Positions 1-6,113 of a stretch of DNA of 42,969 bases are shown here, one piece after another. The notes beneath the pieces are model-generated. The model was given only the letters and a program-made list of their open reading frames with translations. It made no database searches and was not told where the DNA came from. Positions within the stretch are counted from its first letter, which is position 1, and every line of letters starts with the position of its first letter. A program made the translations under genes and the position numbers. The DNA is taken from assembly GCF_008042275.1 (NCBI RefSeq), contig NZ_RDBK01000043.1:1133701-1176669 (forward strand), given 5' to 3'. The stretch is from Streptomyces sp. OR43 (GTDB lineage Bacteria > Actinomycetota > Actinomycetes > Streptomycetales > Streptomycetaceae).

Positions 1-175
1 GGCTGATCTCCCGCGCGTACCCCGTCGAGTGGTAGCCGCTCGCCTCGATCCCCCGGGCCAGGGCCTGCGCCGTCGGCAGGATCCCGTCCATCGAGCCCCG
101 GTGGACGATCGTCGCCGCCTCGAACGGCGGCAGCTCGACCACCGTGACCCCGGTGTCACCCAGCGGCCCGTTCAC
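1..175 (-). CDS. GyrI-like effector-binding half-domain protein (partial, runs off left edge)
   Basis: The only possible start in this frame is a GTG at 175, overlapping the amidohydrolase stop (GTGA), so the pair should be translationally coupled. The 58 visible residues contain VVELPPFEAATIVHRG followed by an amphipathic helix. This resembles the second half of the GyrI/AraC effector-binding domain that binds small molecules in MerR- and AraC-type regulators. The first half of that domain and any DNA-binding part are missing, because the frame begins right after the upstream gene. It could be a truncated remnant or a short single-domain binding protein. The rest lies outside the window. The family call rests on motif resemblance over a short stretch. 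Confidence 0.5.
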   Translation of the reverse strand, partial: MNGPLGDTGVTVVELPPFEAATIVHRGSMDGILPTAQALARGIEASGYHSTGYAREIS

Positions 176-1404
176 GCCACGGTGCCGGGCCCCGCCCACA
201 GCCCGTCGTCGGTCAGCCCGAGCAGGTCGATCGCGTTGCGGCGCACGATGCGGTCCACGACGTCGGCGTCCAGGTGCCCCATCTGCGCCTCGCCGACCTC
301 GCGGGACTTGGGCCAGGTCGAGTCGGAGTGCGGGTAGTCCGTCTCGTACAGGACGTTGCCCACCCCGATCGAGTCCAGGTTCTTCAGCCCGAACGCGTCG
401 TCGAAGAAGCAGCCGTAGACGTGCTCGGCGAACAGCTCCGACGGCGGGCGGTGGACCTTGTCGGCCACACCGCCCCAGGCGCGGTTCTCCTCCCAGACAA
501 CGTCGGCGCGTTCCAGGATGTATGGAATCCAGCCGATCTGTCCCTCCGCGTACATGATCCGCAGGTTCGGGAAGCGTTCGAACTTGCCGCTCATCAGCCA
601 GTCGACCATCGAAAAGCAGCAGTTGGCGAAGGTGATGGTGGAGCCGACGGCCGGCGGGGCGTCGGCCGAGGTCGAGGGCATCTTCGAGGACGAGCCGATG
701 TGCATGGCGATCACCGTCCCCGTCTCGTCGCAGGCCCGCAGGAACGGGTCCCAGTCGTCCGCGTGGATGGACGGCAGCCCGAGATGCGGCGGTATCTCGG
801 AGAACGCCACGGCCCGCACCCCGCGCGCGGCGTTGCGCCGGACCTCGTCGGCGGCCAGTCGGGCGTCCCAGAGCGGGACCAGGGTGAGCGGGATGAGCCG
901 GCCGTGCGCGTCCGGCCCGCACCACTCCTCGACCATCCAGTCGTTGTACGCGCGCACCCCGAGCAGCCCCAGTTCGCGGTCCCTCGCCTCGGTGAAGGTC
1001 TGGCCGCAGAAGCGGGGGAAGGTCGGGAAGCAGAGGGCGGACTGGACGTGGTTGACGTCCATGTCGGCGAGCCGCTCGGGCACCGAGAACGAACCCGGGC
1101 GCATCTGCTCGTACGTGATGACTTCGAGCTTGATCTCGTCCCGGTCGTAGCCGACGGCCGTGTCGAGCCGGGTGAGCGGGCGGTGCAGGTCCTCGTAGAC
1201 CCACCAGTCGCCGATCGGCCCGTCGTCCCCCTTCTCACCCATCACGGGCGCGAACTTGCCGCCCATGAAGGTCATTTCCTTGAGCGGCGCCCGGACGATG
1301 CGCGGCCCTGAGTCCGCGTACTTGGACGGGAGCCGGTCCCGCCAGACATGAGCGGGCTCCACCGTGTGGTCGTCCACCGAGATGATCTTCGGGAAGGTCT
1401 CCAT
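172..1404 (-). CDS. amidohydrolase family protein (COG2159-type metal-dependent hydrolase/decarboxylase)
   Basis: This is a TIM-barrel amidohydrolase of about 410 residues, the normal length for the amidohydrolase-2 (ACMSD-like) group. The N-terminus has the DDHTVEP version of the metal-binding D-x-H motif. A mid-protein MHIGSSS carries a metal-ligand His, and a late ETDYPHSDSTW carries the catalytic Asp region. I chose the ATG at 1404. A near-consensus -10 (TACCTT, 1417-1412 on the minus strand) lies 7 nt before it, which implies a leaderless mRNA. The TTG at 1413 would lie inside the promoter. A perfect CTGACG-N3-CGTCAG site sits just upstream, so the gene joins the acyl-CoA catabolic regulon of this window. 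Relatives accompany steroid and aromatic degradation genes in actinobacteria. The true substrate is unknown, and hydrolysis or decarboxylation of a pathway intermediate is inferred. Confidence 0.85.
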   Translation of the reverse strand: METFPKIISVDDHTVEPAHVWRDRLPSKYADSGPRIVRAPLKEMTFMGGKFAPVMGEKGDDGPIGDWWVYEDLHRPLTRLDTAVGYDRDEIKLEVITYEQMRPGSFSVPERLADMDVNHVQSALCFPTFPRFCGQTFTEARDRELGLLGVRAYNDWMVEEWCGPDAHGRLIPLTLVPLWDARLAADEVRRNAARGVRAVAFSEIPPHLGLPSIHADDWDPFLRACDETGTVIAMHIGSSSKMPSTSADAPPAVGSTITFANCCFSMVDWLMSGKFERFPNLRIMYAEGQIGWIPYILERADVVWEENRAWGGVADKVHRPPSELFAEHVYGCFFDDAFGLKNLDSIGVGNVLYETDYPHSDSTWPKSREVGEAQMGHLDADVVDRIVRRNAIDLLGLTDDGLWAGPGTVA

Positions 1405-1425
1405 GCGTACCAAGGTAGCGCCGAT

Positions 1426-1440
1426 CTGACGAACCGTCAG
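1426..1440. promoter_or_regulatory. regulon operator, perfect copy (CTGACGAACCGTCAG)
   Basis: This is a perfect 6-3-6 palindrome, CTGACG-AAC-CGTCAG, upstream of the amidohydrolase and overlapping where its -35 region would be (the -10 is 1417-1412, minus strand). The same 15-mer recurs upstream of six other catabolic units. The geometry fits a TetR-type repressor. It is 227 bp from the afsR start, so it probably acts on the amidohydrolase only. Confidence 0.75.
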
Positions 1441-1666
1441 CTACTACGGAGCGCCCGGAACTCCGGACGGGCCCCGGAACGGGGCCCCGTTCCACAATCG
1501 TTGTCGAGGGCTTGTGCAGAGAGTCACCCACTGCTGACGCGCGCCCCGTTCGCAAGGCAGACTGTTGACGGCGATACCAACGGTATGGAGCAATCCGGAT
1601 GGTCCAGGTGAATCCGGATATATGCCAGGTGCCGGGCAGCGCACAGAGCAGGACAAGGAGACAGCA

Positions 1667-4633
1667 ATGGGCCGTGACGACGGGCCACGGGCACGTGTTC
1701 CGGAGCAACGTGCCCCGGAACGGGCGACGGTGGAGGAGGCCGAGCTGCACTTTTCGCTGCTCGGCCCGGTGAGGGCCCGGCGGGGCGAGGAGACGCTGCC
1801 CTCCGGCTCACCCCAGCAGCGCGCCCTGCTGACGGCCCTGCTGCTCCGGGGCGGCCGCACCGCGACGGCCGCCGAACTCATCGACGCCATCTGGGGCGAG
1901 GACCCGCCCTCGCAGGCCCTGGCCGCGGTACGCACCTACGCCTCGCGCCTCCGCAAGACCCTGGGGCCGCTGACCCTGGCGAGCGATTCCGGCGGGTACG
2001 CGATGCGGATCGGGCCCGAGGCGCTCGACCTGACCGTGGCCCAGGACCGGGCGGCCGAAGCGGAGAAGGCCCGGGCGTCGGGCGACCGCTGCCGCGCCCG
2101 GACCCTGCTGAACGAGGCGCTCGGCCTCTGGGACGGCGAGGCCCTGGCCTCCGTGCCCGGCCCGTACGCGGAGTACCAGCGCTCCCGGCTGGAGGAGTGG
2201 CGGCTCCAGCTCACCGAGACCCGCCTCGATCTGGACCTGGAGGTCGGCTGCCACGCGGAGGCGGTCTCCGAACTGACCGCGCTCACCGCCGCGCACCCGC
2301 TGCGCGAACGGCTGCGGGAACTCCTGATGGTGGCCCTGTACCGCAGCGGCCGCCAGGCGGAGGCGCTCGCCGTCTACGCCGACACCCGGCGGCTGCTCGC
2401 CGAGGAACTGGGCGTCGACCCGCGCCCCGAACTCGCCACGCTCCAGCAGCGCATCCTCCAGGCGGACGAGGACCTGGCCCGCCCGGCCGACGAACCCGTA
2501 CCGGCCTCGGCACCGGTCCGCCCGGCGCAGTTGCCCGCCACGGTCCCGGACTTCACCGGCCGTACGTCCTTCGTCCGTGAACTGGGCGACCGCCTGGCCA
2601 CCGCGGAGGGCTCCGTCATGGCCGTCTCCGCCCTCGCCGGCATCGGCGGCGTCGGCAAGACGACCCTCGCCGTGCACGTCGCCCACCAGGCCCGCCGGCA
2701 CTTCCCGGACGGCCAGCTCTACGTCGACCTCCAGGGCGCTGGCGCCCGCGCGGCCGAGCCGGAGACGGTGCTCGGCGCGTTCCTGCGCGCCCTGGGCACG
2801 GCGGACTCCGCGATCCCCGACTCCCTGGACGAACGCGCCGCGCTCTACCGCTCCACGCTGGACGGCCGCCGCATCCTCGTCCTCCTGGACAACGCCCACG
2901 ACGCGGCCCAGATCCGCCCCCTGCTCCCCGGCACGGCGGGCTGCGCGGCACTGGTCACCAGCCGGGTCCGGATGGTCGACCTGGCGGGCGCGCACCTCGT
3001 CGACCTCGACGTGATGTCGCCCGAGGAGGCGCTCCAGCTCTTCACCCGGATCGTGGGCGAGGAGCGCATCAACTCCGAACGCGAGGCGGCCCTGGACGTG
3101 GTGGCCGCCTGCGGCTTCCTCCCCCTCGCCATCCGCATCGCGGCCTCCCGCCTGGCGGCCCGCCGCACCTGGACGGTCTCCGTCCTGGCCGGGAAGCTCG
3201 CGGACGAACGCCGCCGGCTGGACGAGCTCCAGGCGGGCGACCTCGCGGTGAAGGCCACCTTCGAACTCGGCTACGGCCAGCTGGAACCCGCCCAGGCCCG
3301 CGCCTTCCGCCTCCTGGGCCTCGCGGACGGCCCGGACATCTCCCTGGCCGCCGCGGCGGCCCTGCTGAACCTGGAGATCCACGCGGCGGAGGACCTCCTG
3401 GAGGCCCTGGTCGACACGAGCCTCGTGGAGTCGGCCGCGCCGGGCCGCTACCGCTACCACGACCTGGTGCGCCTCTACGCGCGTGCGTGCGCGGAGCGGG
3501 ACGAGGAGGTACCGGAGGAGCGGGAGTCGGCGTTGTCGCGGCTGCTGGACTTCTATCTGGCGACGGCTGCGGGGGTGTATGCGCTGGAGCGGCCGGGGGA
3601 TCGGTTGGTGGATCACCTGGAGCGCACGCAGCATGCGGGATTGTCGTTCGGCAATCGGCATGACGCCCAGGACTGGCTCTATGCAGAGGCCAGCACATTG
3701 CTGGCGTGTGTATGCCAGTCCTCCGGCCCTGGGACGCTCCGCCGCGCTATTGACCTTCTTTGGGCCGCACTGGATCTCGCCGAGTCCGGTGCCAACTCGA
3801 AGCAGTACGAGGCAGCCGCCTCATTCATGTTGTCCGCCGCGCGTGCAGGCGACGACCGCCGGGCCGAGCGGCGGGCTTTGGTCACATTGAGCAATGCTCA
3901 TCTGGTCGCGGGCCGATTCACACTGGCCGATCAAGAAGCCGTACAAGTCCTGGAGTTGTCGCGCCTCACGTGTGATCCACTTCCTGACTGCTGGGCGTTC
4001 AATCACCGCGGGGTCATCGCCATTTATCAGAGTCGCCACGAGGATGGAGAGAAGTACCTGACCCAGGCGATCGAGGACTTCCGTGCGGGCGAGAACCTCC
4101 CCGGTGAGGCTTCCTCCCTGTGCAATCTGTCCCGGGTCCACCTGGCCATGGGTCGGACAACAAGTGCTGTCGCACTGGCCCGGAAGGGGATCGACATCTA
4201 CGACAGCATGGGTCATTCCCTTCGGGGTGCGAACGCCCGGTACGCACTTGGGATCGCGTTGACCCGAAGCGGCGAGCTCACCGAGGCGACCAGTAGCTTC
4301 CTGGAAGCCTTGGACGTCTTCCGCGACAGCCGTCAACGGCTCTGGGAAGGCATGACCATGTTCCGTCTCGCAGAGACGGACCTGGCCGGAGACAACCCGG
4401 CCCAGGCGGCCTCCAAGGCCGAGACGGCACTGACCGTCCTGCGCGGTATTGGCGGCGAGTGGCGCCGCGGGAATGTACTCACCGTCCTCGGTCATGCTCT
4501 CACCCGAATCGGCCAGTCCGGACGAGCCGCAGCCTGCTGGCGCGAGGCCCTTTCGATCTACGATGCTCTCGACTCCGACGAGGCGGCCGAAATCCGCACC
4601 CTCCTGATGCGTGTACCCACCGACCAGGCGTAA
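1667..4633 (+). CDS. afsR: AfsR-type SARP regulator with NB-ARC ATPase and TPR domains
   Basis: This is a pleiotropic activator of antibiotic synthesis. The 988-residue length is close to the 993 of S. coelicolor AfsR. Order: OmpR-like winged helix (about 25-105), bacterial transcriptional activation domain (about 110-255), NB-ARC ATPase with Walker A GIGGVGKTT near 325, then TPR-type repeats from about 665 to the end. AaGGAG at 1655-1660 places the start at ATG 1667. An upstream in-frame ATG lacks a ribosome site. In S. coelicolor AfsK phosphorylates AfsR, which then switches on the adjacent afsS. The gene just downstream is afsS-like and has an AfsR-type box, and an AfsK-like kinase lies at 12.3-14.6 kb. 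Odd point: up to about nt 3500 almost every codon ends in G/C, whereas the TPR half uses many TTG, TAT, GCA, ATT and CTT codons. That suggests this half was acquired separately. Confidence 0.88.
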   Translation: MGRDDGPRARVPEQRAPERATVEEAELHFSLLGPVRARRGEETLPSGSPQQRALLTALLLRGGRTATAAELIDAIWGEDPPSQALAAVRTYASRLRKTLGPLTLASDSGGYAMRIGPEALDLTVAQDRAAEAEKARASGDRCRARTLLNEALGLWDGEALASVPGPYAEYQRSRLEEWRLQLTETRLDLDLEVGCHAEAVSELTALTAAHPLRERLRELLMVALYRSGRQAEALAVYADTRRLLAEELGVDPRPELATLQQRILQADEDLARPADEPVPASAPVRPAQLPATVPDFTGRTSFVRELGDRLATAEGSVMAVSALAGIGGVGKTTLAVHVAHQARRHFPDGQLYVDLQGAGARAAEPETVLGAFLRALGTADSAIPDSLDERAALYRSTLDGRRILVLLDNAHDAAQIRPLLPGTAGCAALVTSRVRMVDLAGAHLVDLDVMSPEEALQLFTRIVGEERINSEREAALDVVAACGFLPLAIRIAASRLAARRTWTVSVLAGKLADERRRLDELQAGDLAVKATFELGYGQLEPAQARAFRLLGLADGPDISLAAAAALLNLEIHAAEDLLEALVDTSLVESAAPGRYRYHDLVRLYARACAERDEEVPEERESALSRLLDFYLATAAGVYALERPGDRLVDHLERTQHAGLSFGNRHDAQDWLYAEASTLLACVCQSSGPGTLRRAIDLLWAALDLAESGANSKQYEAAASFMLSAARAGDDRRAERRALVTLSNAHLVAGRFTLADQEAVQVLELSRLTCDPLPDCWAFNHRGVIAIYQSRHEDGEKYLTQAIEDFRAGENLPGEASSLCNLSRVHLAMGRTTSAVALARKGIDIYDSMGHSLRGANARYALGIALTRSGELTEATSSFLEALDVFRDSRQRLWEGMTMFRLAETDLAGDNPAQAASKAETALTVLRGIGGEWRRGNVLTVLGHALTRIGQSGRAAACWREALSIYDALDSDEAAEIRTLLMRVPTDQA

Positions 4634-4650
4634 GGACCGGTCGGCTCGGG

Positions 4651-4670
4651 CGTTCATCGTTCGTTTATCG
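4651..4670 (+). promoter_or_regulatory. AfsR (SARP) box: 11-bp-phased direct repeats
   Basis: CGTTCATCG (4651-4659) and CGTTTATCG (4662-4670) match at 8 of 9 positions and start 11 bp apart, one helical turn. This is the direct-repeat layout to which AfsR and other SARPs bind at the afsS promoter. A -10-like CAAGCT at 4679-4684 sits 8 bp after the second repeat, the usual SARP spacing. This supports AfsR-dependent transcription of the afsS-like gene. The repeat is seen directly; the AfsR assignment is from family knowledge. Confidence 0.72.
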
Positions 4671-4751
4671 CCGGGCGGCAAGCTCATGCATGTCGATCCG
4701 TCGCGTCGGGGGGCAGACGGGGCGACGAGCGGCCGAACCACTAAGGTGAAC

Positions 4752-4801
4752 GGCCCTGACAGGGCCCGCCCGGCAGTCCACGGGGGAACAGCCGGACGGG
4801 C
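4752..4801 (+). promoter_or_regulatory. overlapping hairpins in the afsS leader
   Basis: Hairpin 1 has the stem GGCCCT/AGGGCC (4752-4757 with 4761-4766, 3-nt loop). Hairpin 2 pairs 4764-4774 with 4791-4801 (11 bp, one mismatch). They share nucleotides 4764-4766, so only one can form fully at a time. Both lie in the leader of the afsS-like gene, between the AfsR box and the start codon. No U-tract follows, so a classical attenuator is not supported. Confidence 0.4.
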
Positions 4802-4842
4802 CCTCCTTACGCAACATGCCAGCTACAACGGAGATGACCATC

Positions 4843-5034
4843 ATGGGCGAACTGAAGAAGACCGACCCGATCGTCAAGCCGCAGGACACCCACGCGACCG
4901 GCGAGGAAACTGGCACGGCGACGACCCAGGACACACACGCGACGGGCGGCGACATCAAGACCCTTGACACCCACGCCACCGGCGGCGGCATAAAGCCGCT
5001 GGACACCCACGCCACGAGCGAGCCGGCCAACTAG
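4843..5034 (+). CDS. afsS: AfsS-type repeat protein with four DTHAT repeats
   Basis: GGAG at 4830-4833 lies 9 nt before the ATG at 4843, giving 63 residues, the same length as S. coelicolor AfsS. Earlier in-frame ATGs at 4816 and 4834 lack a ribosome site. The protein is hydrophilic and made of four repeats: PQDTHATG, TQDTHATG, TLDTHATG and PLDTHATS, each preceded by a Lys- or Thr-rich spacer. Published AfsS carries T-x-x-DNHMP-type repeats, so the acidic-polar-His core is kept while MP is replaced by AT. AfsS raises antibiotic production downstream of AfsR. Its biochemical role is unsettled, and databases often call it 'sigma-like'. Position after afsR, length, repeat layout and the AfsR box together support the assignment. 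Confidence 0.78.
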   Translation: MGELKKTDPIVKPQDTHATGEETGTATTQDTHATGGDIKTLDTHATGGGIKPLDTHATSEPAN

Positions 5035-5060
5035 AGCTGCAATTCGACGGGGTACGGGGG

Positions 5061-5101
5061 AGCGGCCGCGGCGGCGCGGAGGGGGAGCCGTCGCGGCCGC
5101 T
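5061..5101 (+). terminator. strong hairpin terminator after afsS
   Basis: A 15-bp GC-rich stem (5061-5075 with 5087-5101, one G-U pair) encloses an 11-nt loop, 26 nt after the afsS stop. There is no T-run, which is common for Streptomyces terminators. It separates afsS from the next small gene, suggesting that gene has its own promoter. Confidence 0.7.
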
Positions 5102-5239
5102 GCATGTCCACGTACGGGACCGGTCAACGCGATCGCGTCAACGTTCGGCTGCTTCCCGCCAGAGGGGTACCGCCTTCGCCCCCCCCTGTCATTAGCGTCA
5201 CTTCACGTCCGGAAGCTCGATCCCATCACAGGAGTTGGA

Positions 5240-5404
5240 ATGACCCGTACGAAGAAGACGCTCGTCGCCGCCGCGTTCGCCGTGGCCCTCGGCATCGGCG
5301 GCGCCTCGCCGGCCCTGGCAGAGAACCACGCAGGCGACACCCCCGTCAGCACGCACGAGAACCACGCCGGCGTGGTGACCCCGCAGGAGAACCACGCCGG
5401 CTGA
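5240..5404 (+). CDS. small exported peptide with three ENHAG repeats (AfsS-like repeat, new to me)
   Basis: The frame encodes 54 residues with GGAG at 5231-5234, 5 nt before the ATG. Residues 1-27 form a textbook Sec signal peptide: MTRTKK positive end, a hydrophobic core of Ala/Val/Leu/Gly, and SPALA before the predicted cut. The remaining 27 residues begin exactly with ENHAG, end exactly with ENHAG and have a third copy in the middle, separated by 7 and 5 residues. The spacer plus repeat TPQENHAG mirrors PQDTHATG of the neighbouring afsS product and the DNHMP repeats of classical AfsS. I infer an exported paralogue of AfsS. It is flanked by strong hairpins on both sides, so it is probably a separate transcript. 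There is no Cys or obvious modifying enzyme nearby. Codon use and the perfect signal peptide argue that it is a real gene. Its function is unknown. Confidence 0.8.
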   Translation: MTRTKKTLVAAAFAVALGIGGASPALAENHAGDTPVSTHENHAGVVTPQENHAG

Positions 5405-5425
5405 GCCAGAGAGCGTGCGACCAGT

Positions 5426-5453
5426 GGGGCCCGAGCCACCCGGCTCGGGCCCC
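5426..5453 (+). terminator. hairpin terminator after the ENHAG peptide gene
   Basis: A perfect 12-bp stem (5426-5437 with 5442-5453) with a 4-nt ACCC loop lies 21 nt after the stop codon. Confidence 0.75.
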
Positions 5454-5466
5454 TCCGGCGTACCCC

Positions 5467-5796
5467 CTACAAAGCCCGCCCCCGCTGCCGCCCCGCGATC
5501 ACCGCGAGAACCGCAGCGAAGGCGTACGGGTCGCCGTGCAGTCCGGTGGACCTGAGCAGGCGAGTCGCCTCCTCGGCGACGCTCCGGCTGACGGGCTCGA
5601 CCGCGACGCCCGAGATGGCTTAGTCCCAGAAGGGCTGGCTGATCTTGCTGCGGTAAGCCTCGACCAGGGGCATCGCGCTCGTCACCACGCGAATGCCCGA
5701 ACGGTGGGCGTCCTTCAGGAGGGCCTTCATACCCGGGTCTCCGAGTGCGGCCCGGGCGAGGCCTTCGGCGTCCAGGACGTACGCGAGGTCGGACAT
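5467..5796 (-). pseudogene. decayed PIN-domain (VapC-like) toxin gene with internal stop
   Basis: The frame starts at ATG 5796 with MSDLAYVLDAEGLARAAL, the N-terminus of a VapC-type PIN ribonuclease (first acidic residue in VLDAEG). It runs to TSAMPLVEAYRSKISQPFWD, then hits an in-frame TAA at 5622-5620. The same frame then resumes with clear PIN sequence (VAVEPVSRSVAEEATRLL, then GLHGDPYAF) and ends at TAG 5467. The usual Asp in the A-I-D-A motif is replaced, and the last 20-30 residues are missing. An internal stop plus a lost catalytic acid indicates an inactive remnant. No antitoxin gene is visible beside it. Confidence 0.72.
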
Positions 5797-5799
5797 CAG

Positions 5800-6108
5800 G
5801 CCGCCTGCCCGTGCCGCGCCGAGCCCGAGATCCGGCGCGCACTGCACGCCGCCGACGCCGGGCCCGATGTCGCCGCCGAAGCCGAGGCATGGCTCGACGA
5901 GAGCGCGCTCGTCCGAATGCCGTCGCTCCTCTTCGACCGCGCGGGACAGCTGTCGCCCGGCAACCGGCTCCACTCCCTGGACGCCCTGCACCTGGCCGCC
6001 GCACAGGGGCTCGGCAAGGCGCTCATCTCGTTCGTCGTGTACGACAAACCGCTGGTCGAGTCCGCACGGGAACTGGGCCTGCCCGTCGCCTGCCCCGGGG
6101 CGGGCTGA
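5800..6108 (+). pseudogene. N-terminally truncated PIN-domain toxin remnant
   Basis: From about 5815 to the stop at 6108 the frame reads as the C-terminal two thirds of another PIN-domain toxin. It includes an EIRRAL helix, RLHSLDALHLAAAQGLG (the conserved S-L-D-A-L-H-L-A-A motif with its catalytic Asp), SFVVYDKPL and a typical GLPVACPG end. The first 40 or so residues with the first catalytic Asp are absent. No start codon with a ribosome site precedes the fragment. It abuts the other PIN remnant head to head, so the junction near 5797-5815 looks like a rearrangement point. Confidence 0.7.
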
Positions 6109-6113
6109 GCGCG

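Noticed and set aside
5193..5198. Promoter -10 (TAGCGT) for the ENHAG gene
   Set aside because: The hexamer fits but no -35 is visible at a proper distance, so it is too weak to list as a feature.
4843..5404. The two repeat peptides as RiPP precursors (repeated core peptides)
   Set aside because: No modifying enzyme, peptidase or dedicated transporter is nearby, the cores lack Cys and are not rich in Ser/Thr in a lanthipeptide pattern, and one product has a plain Sec signal. AfsS-like repeats explain them better.
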